This document shows positions 6,459-15,030 of a DNA stretch of 35,686 nucleotides, one piece after another. Position numbers and translations under genes: made by a program. Source of the DNA: a virus; the IMG/VR virus record IMGVR_UViG_3300048586_000896, positions 1-35,686 of that record. One strand, 5' to 3'. Every line of letters starts with the position of its first letter. Within the stretch, counting starts at the first letter, position 1. The notes under the pieces were generated by a model. It made no database searches, was not told the DNA's origin, and saw only the letters and a program-made list of their open reading frames with translations.

Positions 6459-8078
6459 TCATGCATAAGCCCACTCCTCGACGTCCTCGCTGGCATCGTC
6501 GTAGCTGGAGCGGCTGCTGTCCCCGGCCGCGCAGCGCGCCACCGCCATCGCCGCAGCTACCGCGCCGTCGATCCGGTCGGTGCTCTTGCCCTTGTGGAAG
6601 GACTTGTTCCCGGCCTTGTCGGTCTCGACGGCGATGTTGTCGAAGTTCCACCGGAGCACCGGATGCCCGCCGTGGCGGAAGCGGCGGCCGACGATCGCCC
6701 GCTCCAGTTCGCGGATCGCGGGCGCCATGGTGATCCACCCCTGACGCATCTCCACGACCGGGAACCCATCCTCCTGCAGGTTGGCGATCATGTTGCGGCC
6801 CATGTGCGGGTCGAACGCGACCTCGCGCACGTTGAAGCGGGCGCAGAGCTCCCGCACGTGGTCCTCGACGGCGCGGTAGTCGATCACGTTGCCGGGCGTG
6901 GCGGTGATGTGGCCTTCCTCGGCCCACTGCGGATATGGCACGCCGTCGCGGTCGGCGCGGCCGCGCAGATTGTCCGCCGGGCAGAAGAACCACGGCTTCA
7001 CCTGAAAGCCGTCGTCTCCGTCACGCCAGCAGGCGATGATCGCCGTGAGATCGTTGACGGCCGACAGGTCGACCGCGAGCCAGCACGGCTCTTGGCTTCC
7101 CTCCAGGTCCTCGTCGTCCACCGCCCCGGCACCCTGGTCGTAGATCATCATGTCGACGAACGGATCGGTCGAGTGGTCGAGCCAGACGTTCAGATGCAAC
7201 TGGCGGAAGGCGTCGCGCTCGCCGGGGCGGTGCTCGGCCTCGCGCGCGGCGGCGCGCAGCCCCTCGATGTCGGGGAAGCCGTGAGCCAGGCCGGGATTGA
7301 CGCGGTGCCACACCGCCTCGTCGCGCCAGTCCGCATCGGCCGGCGTCTCGAAGAGGATCGGCAGGAACGTCGGATCGTCGATCTCGCCCCGGGCGACCTT
7401 GCGGGCGTAGTCGACGAGATCGTAGGCGATGTTTTCCTGCCCACGCCCGGCCGTGGTGATGACGATGCCGAGGGAACCGGGCACCTTGCGCTGCCCGGTT
7501 CGCAGCACATCCCACAGCTCGCGCTTCTTCCAGGCATGGATTTCATCGTAGAGCGCGAACAGCGGTGTGCGGCCGTGCTGCGTCCCGGCATCGGCCGAGA
7601 TCGCCTCGAGGAACGCGCCGCTGCTCTTGTTGACGAAGCGGTTCTTCGAATCGACCAGCCGCATCAGGCCCTCGATCTTCGGGTGCGCCTGGATGATCCC
7701 CATCGCCTCGTCGTAGGCGATACGCGCCTGCTTGCGGTCGGAGGCCGCGAAGATCGATTCGCCGCCCGGCTGTTTCTCCGGGCCGATGGTGTGCAGCAGG
7801 CCCAGCGCCGCACCGATGCTCGTCTTCCGGTTCCCGCGGGGCAGGAGGATCATGACCGTACGCACGATCCGGCGGCCGTCCGTGTGGCACGGGCCATAGA
7901 CCCGGCGCACGATGCGCTCCTGCCATTCCGGCAGCTCGAAGGGCTGGCCGGGCAGTCGCGATTTCGGGTGCCGCAGCAGGCCGAGGAAATCGACCGCCCG
8001 CTGTCCGTAGCCGAACGGATCGTCGATCGGCGAGCCGTCGAACAGCCACTCAGGATATGAGGTTGCTGAAGAGGTCAT
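6459..8078 (-). CDS. terL: Terminase large subunit (element A)
   Basis: The 539-residue product is the ATPase-nuclease that cuts and pumps phage DNA into the prohead. The N-terminal ATPase shows a Walker A variant PRGNRKTS at 80-87, a Walker B end FALYDE at 174-179 with the catalytic acid E179, and the coupling motif ITTAG near 207-211. The C-terminal RNase H-like nuclease has acidic residues D337 (LAVDLS), D423 (AFDPHM) and D504 (RIDGA). This matches the HK97-type Terminase_1 family in length and order. Start at 8078 aligns with the start of the paralogue at 29883 (both lead into a YxxW/DWxxDG motif). It overlaps terS by 29 nt. Confidence 0.95.
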   Translation of the reverse strand: MTSSATSYPEWLFDGSPIDDPFGYGQRAVDFLGLLRHPKSRLPGQPFELPEWQERIVRRVYGPCHTDGRRIVRTVMILLPRGNRKTSIGAALGLLHTIGPEKQPGGESIFAASDRKQARIAYDEAMGIIQAHPKIEGLMRLVDSKNRFVNKSSGAFLEAISADAGTQHGRTPLFALYDEIHAWKKRELWDVLRTGQRKVPGSLGIVITTAGRGQENIAYDLVDYARKVARGEIDDPTFLPILFETPADADWRDEAVWHRVNPGLAHGFPDIEGLRAAAREAEHRPGERDAFRQLHLNVWLDHSTDPFVDMMIYDQGAGAVDDEDLEGSQEPCWLAVDLSAVNDLTAIIACWRDGDDGFQVKPWFFCPADNLRGRADRDGVPYPQWAEEGHITATPGNVIDYRAVEDHVRELCARFNVREVAFDPHMGRNMIANLQEDGFPVVEMRQGWITMAPAIRELERAIVGRRFRHGGHPVLRWNFDNIAVETDKAGNKSFHKGKSTDRIDGAVAAAMAVARCAAGDSSRSSYDDASEDVEEWAYA

Positions 8079-8463
8079 TTTGCTTTTCTGGGGGCGCCTG
8101 GAAGGCCGGCTTCGACCGCGACGCGGGCGTGAGGCCCAGCTCGACGGCAAGCCGCATGATCGTCTCGTTCGCCTTGCCGAGCAGCGACACGGCCGGGTTC
8201 TGCTTCAGGATCCCGTCCTTGCCCGAGGGGATCAGCACGCCGTGCGCGTCGATCGCCTTCTGCGCCTCCCGGGCGTTGTGCATGGCCATGACGTATGCGT
8301 CGACGGAGCCGCGCATTGCGTCGGTCAGCACCTTGCGCTCGGTCAGCTCGGCCATGACGCTGGTCCACTCGTCGGCCATGGCGGCGGGGATGTGCAGCGG
8401 CACGCCGGGCACGTAGTCGAGCCCATCCTCGATCACCCGCAGCTCGGCCTTGCGTCCCTTCAC
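8050..8463 (-). CDS. terS: Terminase small subunit, P27 family (element A)
   Basis: The 137-residue product recognises the packaging site and hands DNA to TerL. The central helical part (VLTDAMRGSVDAYVMAMHNA) and the tail LGKANETIMRLAVELGLTPA are characteristic of the P27-family small terminase. The GTG start at 8463 is supported twice: GAGGAGG lies 7 nt upstream, and it overlaps the preceding gene's stop as GTGA. It directly precedes and overlaps terL. Confidence 0.9.
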   Translation of the reverse strand: MKGRKAELRVIEDGLDYVPGVPLHIPAAMADEWTSVMAELTERKVLTDAMRGSVDAYVMAMHNAREAQKAIDAHGVLIPSGKDGILKQNPAVSLLGKANETIMRLAVELGLTPASRSKPAFQAPPEKQNDLFSNLIS

Positions 8464-8777
8464 GGCCGCACCTCCTCGCAGCGCAGCTCGAGGCCGCGGC
8501 GGCGGCCGATCTCCTTCACCTCTCGGATGTCGAGGTTCCTGCCACCGTAGACGACGCGGTGCTGCGTGGTGACGCCGTCGAGCCACCGGGTGCGGAAGAT
8601 CACGGCCAGCGCCTCGGTCTCGCCGTAGGCGCGCAGGTATTCCTCGGTCGACATCTGCACGAGCTGCGCGCGCACGGTGGCAACCAGCGCCCAATGCTCC
8701 ACGGGCGTGCCGTCCGGCTCGACCGTGTTGCCGAAGCTCTGGATCTGGATTTCCCGGTCGAGGCGGCCCGCGCGCAT
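8460..8777 (-). CDS. Head closure / head-tail adaptor protein
   Basis: This 105-residue protein begins MRAGRLDREIQIQSF and is rich in beta strands, with the TVRAQL and RWLDGV motifs seen in SPP1 gp16-like stopper or head-closure proteins. These form the ring under the connector that holds DNA in the filled head. Length is typical. Translation is likely coupled: the upstream stop is one base away and its own stop overlaps the terS GTG. Confidence 0.8.
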   Translation of the reverse strand: MRAGRLDREIQIQSFGNTVEPDGTPVEHWALVATVRAQLVQMSTEEYLRAYGETEALAVIFRTRWLDGVTTQHRVVYGGRNLDIREVKEIGRRRGLELRCEEVRP

Positions 8778-8778
8778 G

Positions 8779-9186
8779 TCATGCCTCGCTGACGACGGCC
8801 TCGACGGTGACGACGGCGTGCGCCGTCTCCCCGTCCGGATCGCGCAGGAAGCGCATCCCGCTGACGAAGCAGTCACCGAAGAAAAAGCTGTTCTCGGCCG
8901 GAATAGCTTTTTCGTGGATGGCCGCGCGCACCGCACCCGCGATCTGCTTCACCCCCGCGAGGCCAGGCTCCTTCTTCCAGATATGCAGCGTGGCGTAGAT
9001 CCGCTGCGCCTTGCGGTCGATCCGGCCCTCGTCGACCGACTGCGCCTCGCCGATGATGATTGCAGGATTCGGCGCGGGGCGCGCATTGCGATCGAGGATC
9101 GAGCCAGCCGGCACCAAGGCGGTGACCGCTGCCGTCGCGACGAGGCGGGCGCGGATCGCAAGCTGCAGGGCATGGTCTGCGCTCAT
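8779..9186 (-). CDS. Tail completion protein, DUF3168 type
   Basis: This 135-residue protein has the DUF3168 layout: an N-terminal helix (LQLAIRARLVATAAVTALV), a short strand-rich segment around PAIIIGEAQS, and a C-terminal half with HIWKKEPGLAGVKQI. The family (SPP1 gp17-like) caps the tail at the head-tail junction. ATG at 9186 overlaps the upstream stop as ATGA. Confidence 0.8.
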   Translation of the reverse strand: MSADHALQLAIRARLVATAAVTALVPAGSILDRNARPAPNPAIIIGEAQSVDEGRIDRKAQRIYATLHIWKKEPGLAGVKQIAGAVRAAIHEKAIPAENSFFFGDCFVSGMRFLRDPDGETAHAVVTVEAVVSEA

Positions 9187-9617
9187 CCCTTGCCCCAGTT
9201 CTTCCGCACCGCGCGGCCGACAGCTGACTTGATGGCGGTCGTCGCCTTCTTCCGGTGCAGCCGCACGGCGGGCCAGAAGAAAGGCTGCGCCGCGGCATGC
9301 GCGGTGCCGTACTCGACCAGGTGGCCGTACCGGACATCGCTGTTGCCGACGGTGATCGCGGCGCCGTTGGGCGGCACGATCATGCTGCCGCCGGGCTGCG
9401 AGTATTTCGGGGTCTGCCCGCGCGGGCCCGTAACGGTGATGCTCTCCTTGAGGTCGCCCTGGTCGACCGGAACCAGCGAGCGCATGGTGGCGGCCATCGC
9501 GCCCGCCTGAGTGATCACCGTCTTCAGCGCTGCGTCCTGCACGACGAGCGGGATGCTGGCGAGCCGCTGACGGAAGCGCGCCGCGGAGCGCTCGGCCTCC
9601 CAGCGGTCATTCCCCAT
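9183..9617 (-). CDS. HK97-gp10-family head-tail protein
   Basis: The 144-residue product has the gp10 signature: a helical N-terminus, then MRSLVPVDQGDLKESITV, and near the end GHLVEYGTAHAAAQPFFWPA. The family acts in head-tail joining or tail termination. Start at 9617 follows GAGG by 9 nt and overlaps the upstream gene by 11 nt; an upstream start at 9638 lacks a comparable signal. Confidence 0.85.
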   Translation of the reverse strand: MGNDRWEAERSAARFRQRLASIPLVVQDAALKTVITQAGAMAATMRSLVPVDQGDLKESITVTGPRGQTPKYSQPGGSMIVPPNGAAITVGNSDVRYGHLVEYGTAHAAAQPFFWPAVRLHRKKATTAIKSAVGRAVRKNWGKG

Positions 9618-9933
9618 CGTCGTCGTCCTCGGCGGCATAGGTGTAGTTGCGGTGCTCGGCGAGGATCTCGGGCACGCCGAGTGGTAGCGCCTGCCCCGTG
9701 AGGCCGATCAGCGTCGCCTCGCGGTTCTCGTAGAGATGCGTCGCGACGAGGTAGACCGCGTGCTCCAGGTCGGCGGGAGCGCCGTCCGGAAGGATGTCAT
9801 CGTCGTCGAGGGCGTAGCCAAGCTGCTTCTCGACCATCTTCGTCGCCACCGACAGGAGGCGCGTCAGCAGCGCGTCATCGGCATCGCCGGTGACGTTCGC
9901 CTGCGCCTTCAGGTCGGTGAGCGACAGAGCCAT
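9607..9933 (-). CDS. Head-tail connector, gp6-like
   Basis: This small acidic 108-residue protein opens with MALSLTDLKAQANVTGDADD followed by DALLTRLLSVATKMVEKQLG, the two-helix pattern of HK97 gp6-like connectors that dock below the portal ring. The C-terminus is a run of acidic residues. GAGG lies 8 nt before the ATG. The element B counterpart (31001-31615) is a longer member of the same class. Confidence 0.8.
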   Translation of the reverse strand: MALSLTDLKAQANVTGDADDALLTRLLSVATKMVEKQLGYALDDDDILPDGAPADLEHAVYLVATHLYENREATLIGLTGQALPLGVPEILAEHRNYTYAAEDDDDGE

Positions 9934-9943
9934 GAAGTCAGCC

Positions 9944-10348
9944 TCAGATGGTCACGTCCGGATCGACGATCTTCATGATCAGAATCGCGGTCGTCTTCGC
10001 GATGCCGATCAGGATCACGTCGTCACCGCTCTCGACGTCGGCGAGCGGGCCGATGCTGCCCGGGGTCGGCCCGAGGTAGTAGGCGGTGCCCGCCGTCAGC
10101 GTGGCGCCGATCGTGATCTCGCCGCCCGTCTGGACGGCGAGCGGCTGCCCGTCGGCGGCGCCGTGGAGCGCGATGCCGTGCACCTGCTTGAGGCCGGCGC
10201 CGTCAGCGTCGGAGAGGACGTACTTGCCCGTCGTGCCGTCGCGGAACACTGCCTGCCCGGCAGTGATGGTGGCGCCGGCGACGCCCTGCTGGACCTGCGC
10301 GGCCGCGCCCTGCTTGACGTTGGCCGCGGTGATGGAAAGAGCTGCCAT
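9944..10348 (-). CDS. Probable capsid decoration or tail-associated protein
   Basis: This 134-residue, beta-rich, Ala/Gly/Thr-rich protein has no charged helix. Repeated short strands (VAGATITAGQAVF, GGEITIGATLTAGTAYYLG) resemble the DUF2190-like capsid cement and small phage surface proteins. It lies between the tail-tube gene and the connector. The assignment rests on composition and position, so it is only probable. Confidence 0.6.
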   Translation of the reverse strand: MAALSITAANVKQGAAAQVQQGVAGATITAGQAVFRDGTTGKYVLSDADGAGLKQVHGIALHGAADGQPLAVQTGGEITIGATLTAGTAYYLGPTPGSIGPLADVESGDDVILIGIAKTTAILIMKIVDPDVTI

Positions 10349-10363
10349 GCTACGGTTCTCCTG

Positions 10364-10843
10364 TTAGGCCGCCGCGGACACGCGGACGATGTTGCTGTCG
10401 ATCTCCAGCGTCGACTGGAGCTGCTGGACGGTGTTCGCGCCGCCATGCTGCTCGGCCGCCGAGAGCACGTAGGCGATGAACAGGCGCTCGGACGGGGTGC
10501 CGCCGGTGGGCGCGTCGTTGAAGACGAGGCGGAACGCGAACGAATCCTTCGACTTCTCCGCGGCGACCAGCGCGAGCTGGCCCGCGTCGGAATAATCGAG
10601 GTCGGTCACCACCTGCATGGAGCCGGCGTTGCGCGTGCCCTTAAGCTTGCGGGTGCGGCCGGAGCCGACCTGGTCGGACGTGATCAGCTGCGCGGAGTCG
10701 CCGAGGGAGCCGAGATCGGTCGTGCCCTTGATCTCGGTCCAGGCCTCGGCGTTGAAGTCGGCGGCGACGAGGTCGGTGCCGGCGAAGGCTTTGGCTGCAC
10801 CGATGTACAGCTTCGAGCCGGCGGTTGCGAAAAGCTTGCTCAT
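10364..10843 (-). CDS. Phage major tail (tube) protein
   Basis: This 159-residue protein carries features of siphophage tube proteins: an early AWTEIKGTTDLGSLGDSAQL segment and a beta-rich second half ending in a short Ala tail. Tube proteins of this class run about 140-160 residues and polymerise into the tail tube. AGGAAAGGA precedes the ATG. Its start overlaps the stop of the HNH gene as ATGA. Element B has no counterpart. Confidence 0.75.
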   Translation of the reverse strand: MSKLFATAGSKLYIGAAKAFAGTDLVAADFNAEAWTEIKGTTDLGSLGDSAQLITSDQVGSGRTRKLKGTRNAGSMQVVTDLDYSDAGQLALVAAEKSKDSFAFRLVFNDAPTGGTPSERLFIAYVLSAAEQHGGANTVQQLQSTLEIDSNIVRVSAAA

Positions 10844-11187
10844 GTCTCGTTCCTTTCCTGTGCCTGCTTCCAGGAGGAGTGGCAGGGCGTGCAGAGAGCC
10901 TGGAAATTGGTCCTGTCGAGCCGGCGGTGCGGCGCGGTGCGGATCGACACTACGTGGTCGACGACGGTGGCCCTGCCGCCGCAGCGGCGACAGGATGGAT
11001 AGGCGGCCAGGTACTCGCGGCGCGCCTTCTCCCATTCCGAATCGTAACCGCGCTCCCGTGCCGTCGGCCGCTGCGCGTCATGGCGGGCCTTCCGCTCACG
11101 AGCGGCAGCAGCGGCCTTCGGGCACCGCTCGCCCGACTTGTGGACGCCGCCGCAGTGACCGCAGACCCGGGGAGCGCGGACGGGCAT
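10840..11187 (-). CDS. HNH endonuclease
   Basis: The 115-residue protein has an N-terminal Cys cluster (C9, C12, C22) and a C-terminal HNH nuclease: zinc ligands C66-x2-C69 and C99-x2-C102, with active-site residues D77-H78, N94 and H103. Phage HNH proteins of this size often stimulate terminase cleavage at cos, and usually lie beside terS. Here it lies between a capsid-adjacent gene and the tail-tube gene. Its start is 2 nt after the upstream stop. Confidence 0.9.
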   Translation of the reverse strand: MPVRAPRVCGHCGGVHKSGERCPKAAAAARERKARHDAQRPTARERGYDSEWEKARREYLAAYPSCRRCGGRATVVDHVVSIRTAPHRRLDRTNFQALCTPCHSSWKQAQERNET

Positions 11188-11189
11188 CG

Positions 11190-11579
11190 TCAGGCGACCG
11201 GAGCGATGGCCGGGTGACCCAGAACGAACACCGCGCCGGCGGCGATCGACGTGCCCGAGGTCTTCGTGATGACGGCGCGCACGTAGCGCTTCGACCCACG
11301 ATAACCGAGCCTGTAGATCGTGCTCGCGGCGAGGCTTTCCGGCAGCGCCGCACCGACCGTGTCGGCCGGGTCGACGTCGTCGAAATCCTCGTTCACCGTC
11401 GTGTCGCTCTCTTCCAGCGACATGACGTACAGGCCCGAGCCTGCGATCGCGCCGGTGTTCACCACCAGCATCGCCGAGCCGTAGCCCTTGAGGTCGACGG
11501 CAGCGCCCGCCAGCGTGGCGGACTGGACGGCCGGCACCAGCGAGGCGACGATGGCGAGGTTGGAATGAAGGTCCTTCAT
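11190..11579 (-). CDS. Conserved capsid-adjacent phage protein (element A)
   Basis: This 129-residue, beta-rich protein lies immediately downstream of the capsid gene. Its second half (YVMSLEESD, then YRLGYRGSKRYVRAVI, ending in GHPAIAPV) is shared with the protein at 31846-32262 in the same position of element B. A decoration or vertex role is plausible from position and beta content, but no family is recognised. Start ATG at 11579. Confidence 0.7.
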   Translation of the reverse strand: MKDLHSNLAIVASLVPAVQSATLAGAAVDLKGYGSAMLVVNTGAIAGSGLYVMSLEESDTTVNEDFDDVDPADTVGAALPESLAASTIYRLGYRGSKRYVRAVITKTSGTSIAAGAVFVLGHPAIAPVA

Positions 11580-11590
11580 GGTGCTGCTCC

Positions 11591-12808
11591 TCAGCTCGCC
11601 GCGACCTTGAGCAGCTTGATCGCCCGGCTGTCGCCGAGCCCGCCGCCCACGCGCGAATAGGTGTCGTAGAGGATGGTGCCCTTGACGGTGACCGCGTCGC
11701 GCTCGACGCGCAGGCCGTGGCGGTCGACCACGACGTAGCCCTGCTTGAAGTCACCGAAGGCGGCGATGATCTTGTTCTCGCCGATGTCCTCGAGGTGATC
11801 GTCGATCATCACGGGGTAGCCGAGGATCGAACCGTTCTCGGCGTTCTCCACCAGGTTGCCCGTGGCGGCCCACAGGAAGCGCTTCGCGGTGTCCTGCAGC
11901 TGACGGAAGCGGATATACGTCGCGTTGTTGCAGAGCAGCGTGGCGTTGGCGCGGAACCGGGGATGCAGGGTCAGCACCAGGGCAACGAGCGCCTTGGCCA
12001 GGTTGTCGTCGGTCGGCGCGGAGGCGTGCCCCGCCGGGACATACTGGAGCTGACCCCACGGACGCGTCGCGTCGGCCGTGTTGACGATGGTGTAGTCGAG
12101 GATCCCGCGCGGCTTGCCGCCCACGCCGTTGCCAGTCCAGAAGGCGTCGCCCTCGGTAAGCGCGAAGTCGTTCGCCACCCACGTCTGGAACCACGACGCG
12201 ACGTCGAAGGACGCGTCCTCGACCAGGTGGCGCGTCGCCGCCGGCGCGGCATACATCTCCTGCACGGTGTAGGTGTGCTTGATCAGTTCCGGCCGGGCGG
12301 TATCCTGCGGGCGGTCGCTGTTCTCGTTGACCCACTGCGCGCCGCGGTTCCCGGTCGAGTAGAAGCGCTCGTACGAGTTGCCGGAGATGGTGACGACTTC
12401 CGCCAGCGAGCGAATCGGCGACACGTCGGCCAGCATGTTGCGGATCGTCGTGTCGACGGTCGGCAGGATGAAGAAGCCGCCGTCGGCATCCGGCGTAGAA
12501 CCGGCCGCCTTGATCTCCACGTCGGTGCCCGTGCGGATGAACGAGGCGAGCGCCTTCTTCTCGATCTCAGCCTGCTCGTCCGGATCGGCATTGCCGCCGG
12601 GACGGTTGGCCTTCTTCTCCAACTCGGCCAGGCGGTCCTGAAGCGCCTTCAGGTCGGCGCTCGGAGCCGCCTTCTTCAACTCCTCATCGAGCTTCCTCCG
12701 AAGCTCCTCGAGCGACTTCGTGACGAAGGCGACCGGATCGTCGTCGTCGCCCTTCGTTATGATGATGGCTGCGGAGCCGCGCAGCGCGGTCTTCGACATG
12801 TGACGCAT
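11591..12808 (-). CDS. HK97-fold major capsid protein
   Basis: This 405-residue protein has an N-terminal charged helical scaffold (delta) domain with coiled-coil segments (residues 25-75, such as LKALQDRLAELEKKANR). The HK97 fold follows, starting near residue 105 (ADGGFFILPTVDTTIRNML). Family landmarks include SPIRSLAEVV, WTGNGVGGKPRGIL and GSILGYPVMI. The delta domain is normally removed by the prohead protease encoded just upstream. The start at 12808 follows AAGGA by 6 nt; the stop of the protease gene is one base away. Confidence 0.95.
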   Translation of the reverse strand: MRHMSKTALRGSAAIIITKGDDDDPVAFVTKSLEELRRKLDEELKKAAPSADLKALQDRLAELEKKANRPGGNADPDEQAEIEKKALASFIRTGTDVEIKAAGSTPDADGGFFILPTVDTTIRNMLADVSPIRSLAEVVTISGNSYERFYSTGNRGAQWVNENSDRPQDTARPELIKHTYTVQEMYAAPAATRHLVEDASFDVASWFQTWVANDFALTEGDAFWTGNGVGGKPRGILDYTIVNTADATRPWGQLQYVPAGHASAPTDDNLAKALVALVLTLHPRFRANATLLCNNATYIRFRQLQDTAKRFLWAATGNLVENAENGSILGYPVMIDDHLEDIGENKIIAAFGDFKQGYVVVDRHGLRVERDAVTVKGTILYDTYSRVGGGLGDSRAIKLLKVAAS

Positions 12809-12809
12809 G

Positions 12810-13313
12810 TCAGTTCCTTCCGATCTGCGCGGTCGCGCGGTTGATGGCGGCGGCGAGCTGGAGCGCTGCCACCGCCGACTTGGCCGAGGTCACCTTCGCG
12901 CCGGGATGCATGCCGACGGTCACGAGGCTGACTTCCAGAAGCTCGAGGGACTTGATCAGCCGGCCGCCGCCAGGGCGCGGCTCGGCCTTTCCGGTGAGGA
13001 AGCCGACCGAGAGCCCCTTCACGGCGCCGGCGCGCACAAGCGCGCGGACCTCGCGGGCGCGCGCGACTTCCTCCACGAGGAGCTTGCCCCTGATGTGCCA
13101 GGCACTGCCCTTGTCCTCCGCGCTCTCCCACGCCCCGATGGGATCGCCCATGTCATGGAAGGCCAGCATCGGCAGCGGGAACGCGGCCTTGGCAAAGGCG
13201 CCCGGCGCGATCATGTCGCCGATGCGGTCGGCCTGGTCGTACTTCCACGCGATGCCGGAGATCGCCCCGGCATCGTCGGCGAGCAGCTTCGTCTCGAAGT
13301 AGAGACGGTCCAT
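12810..13313 (-). CDS. HK97-family prohead protease
   Basis: The 167-residue serine protease (MEROPS U35 type) trims the capsid scaffold domain during head maturation. H53 (AFHDMG) and S102 (GLSVGF) are the catalytic pair by family alignment, with an acidic partner in LELLEVSLV (E124 or E127). Length is typical. Its ATG overlaps the stop of a 25-residue ORF (TGATG), and its end abuts the capsid gene. Confidence 0.93.
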   Translation of the reverse strand: MDRLYFETKLLADDAGAISGIAWKYDQADRIGDMIAPGAFAKAAFPLPMLAFHDMGDPIGAWESAEDKGSAWHIRGKLLVEEVARAREVRALVRAGAVKGLSVGFLTGKAEPRPGGGRLIKSLELLEVSLVTVGMHPGAKVTSAKSAVAALQLAAAINRATAQIGRN

Positions 13314-13390
13314 CAGCGGCCACCCCGAAGCGCGGCGGCGAGGGCCAGCATGCTCACCGAGACGAGCAGCGCCTTCCGGTGATCACGCAT
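13313..13390 (-). CDS. Possible 25-residue membrane peptide
   Basis: A 26-codon frame starts at ATG 13390, overlaps the upstream gene by 8 nt and ends in TGATG, sharing one base with the protease start. The product has a basic start (MRDHRKA), a hydrophobic core (LLVSVSMLALAAAL) and RGGR at the end, so a single short membrane helix is possible. GAGGGCGG lies about 5-9 nt upstream. It fills what would otherwise be a gap in a tightly packed operon. It may instead serve only to couple translation to the protease. Confidence 0.45.
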   Translation of the reverse strand: MRDHRKALLVSVSMLALAAALRGGR

Positions 13391-13817
13391 CGGTGCCGCC
13401 CTCGCGCGTCGGAGCGGAGGCCGGCTTCTCGTCCTCGTCGAAGTACGGGCTGCGATCTCCGGCGAAGGCGTCGATCTGGGAGCGGACCCAGGTGCCCGCC
13501 TTCAGCAGCCGCGTGAAGTTCTCCCGCGTCAGCGGCAGGACCTGCCCGGCCTCCTTCACCTCCCATTCGAGTACCAGCTCGAACAGGAAGCTGATCATCA
13601 GCTCCTCCCGGCCCTCAGGCGTACCCCCGTTCTTCCGGTTCTGGAGCTTGGTGAATTCGCGCTCCATCCGGAAACGGGCCTTGCGCGCCTTGTCGCTGTC
13701 GGGACCGACGAGCTTCACGCGGATGCCGACGGGATCGCCGTTGGTCGGGTGCAGCAGGTCCCACCAGTGGCCTGCGTCCTGATCGGAGGCGAGCTTCGAG
13801 AGTTCACTCAGATCCAT
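13383..13817 (-). CDS. Phage protein, possible tail assembly chaperone
   Basis: The 144-residue protein opens MDLSELSKLASDQDAGHWWD. Its C-terminal part (GQVLPLTRENFTRLLKAG and WVRSQIDAFAGDRSPYF) resembles tail assembly chaperones, where a similar motif ends the short product. Such genes usually lie before the tape measure gene; here it sits between portal and protease. The assignment is therefore tentative. Start at 13817 overlaps the portal gene by 14 nt and follows GAGGA. Confidence 0.6.
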   Translation of the reverse strand: MDLSELSKLASDQDAGHWWDLLHPTNGDPVGIRVKLVGPDSDKARKARFRMEREFTKLQNRKNGGTPEGREELMISFLFELVLEWEVKEAGQVLPLTRENFTRLLKAGTWVRSQIDAFAGDRSPYFDEDEKPASAPTREGGTDA

Positions 13818-15030
13818 CGTCTTCCTCTTCCGGCTTGGGTGTGGGGACCGGCTTCGGCGCAGGCGTTGCGCCGGGCTGGGAAGCCCCCGTGTTGGGGTTG
13901 GCGAACTTGTCGAGGTCGGCCGGGCCGCGCGGCATGCCCATCCACGCGCGCGCCTCGTTCGGGTTCAGAACGCGGCTGGCCACGAGGCTGTTGATCGCGG
14001 TGGCGAGCACCGAGAGGTCGACCTTTGAGAAGTCGTCGCGATCGAAGCGAATGGCGAACCGGGCACGGTCATCCCGCAGGAACAGGGCGCGCCGGAACGC
14101 CGATTCCAGCGCCTTCAGCCACGGCTCCAGGCAGAGCATCAGGAACAGGCGCTGCATCTCGGCGCTATTGCTCCAGGTCGCCCTGCTGAGCTCCCCCAAC
14201 ATCACGGCTGGGATGTTGAAGGCGCGGGCGATCTCCTGCAGCTGGAAGATGCGCAGCTGCTGGAACTGCGAATCGACGCTGTTCAGCGTCATCTGCTTCC
14301 ACTGCGCGCCGTCCCACAGCACGCCTGTCTTACCCGCGTTGTCCGCGCCCTCCATCGCGGCCTTCCAGCCAGCGAGCATCTTGCGCACGCCGTCGTCGCC
14401 GACATTCTTCGCCGTCTCGATCACGCCGCCCGGCCGCGCGCCCTTGCCGAACAGTCGCGCCGCGTGGCGCTCCATCACGATCGCGACGGCGATGGCTTCG
14501 CGGGCCAGCGTTACGGGAGCGCGGTCGAAGGCACCGCGAAGATGCACGATCTGCTGCGCCGGGATGGCCTGCCCGCGAATGCGATAGATCGGCTCCCCGC
14601 TCTCCTGGCTGACATCGGCGCCGATGTGGCCCGGACGGTAGCGGATGATCTCGACCGGCTCACCGTTCACCCAGTTCACCCAGGCGAGCCCGCCGGCATC
14701 GCGGCAGAGCGCGTCGACGACGAGCTGGCGGATCAGCTCGAACCCGCTGGTCCAGTCGTTGGCCTGGTCGCGCAGCAGGACCGCAGCCGGATTGTCGCGT
14801 GCCTCGGTCTCGGTACCGTCGGCGGCGATCTCCACGACCTTCACGTCGAGGCTGGCGGCGGCTTCCGCGATGGTGCGAACCGCGGCGGCGACGGCGGGAA
14901 CCCGCAGCGCCGCCTCGACCGATACGGCAACGCCGGTCGAGGTCGGCGCGCCACCCCCGAGCATGTCGAGGATCTGCTCGTCGGTGAGCGCCTTCTTCTC
15001 GGGCCAGAGGAAACGAAGCGGGTTGCGCAT
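13804..15030 (-). CDS. HK97-family portal protein (element A)
   Basis: The 408-residue protein forms the dodecameric ring through which DNA enters the head. Landmarks of the family are VPAVAAAVRTIAEAAASL (44-61), VHLRGAFDRAPVT, and ARAFNIPAVMLGELSRATWS in the clip/stem part. The Pro-rich, acidic C-terminus is a normal variation. It is the first gene of late operon A; the operon's promoter should lie in 15031-15275. Confidence 0.95.
   Translation of the reverse strand: MRNPLRFLWPEKKALTDEQILDMLGGGAPTSTGVAVSVEAALRVPAVAAAVRTIAEAAASLDVKVVEIAADGTETEARDNPAAVLLRDQANDWTSGFELIRQLVVDALCRDAGGLAWVNWVNGEPVEIIRYRPGHIGADVSQESGEPIYRIRGQAIPAQQIVHLRGAFDRAPVTLAREAIAVAIVMERHAARLFGKGARPGGVIETAKNVGDDGVRKMLAGWKAAMEGADNAGKTGVLWDGAQWKQMTLNSVDSQFQQLRIFQLQEIARAFNIPAVMLGELSRATWSNSAEMQRLFLMLCLEPWLKALESAFRRALFLRDDRARFAIRFDRDDFSKVDLSVLATAINSLVASRVLNPNEARAWMGMPRGPADLDKFANPNTGASQPGATPAPKPVPTPKPEEEDDGSE

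Noticed and set aside
4600-6468. A 622-codon rightward frame opposite the tape measure gene.
   Set aside because: It mirrors the codon bias of the real gene in GC-rich DNA, is rich in Arg/Leu/Gly and has no domain. The leftward frame fits the operon with a ribosome-binding site.
6594-8060. Long rightward frames opposite both terL genes (also 28414-29937).
   Set aside because: They are antisense shadows of clearly identified terminases and carry no recognisable motif.
13804-15030. Gene transfer agent cluster.
   Set aside because: Both modules retain P27-type terS and a cos-like block, are duplicated in different versions and sit among mobile-element debris, unlike the single conserved GTA cluster.
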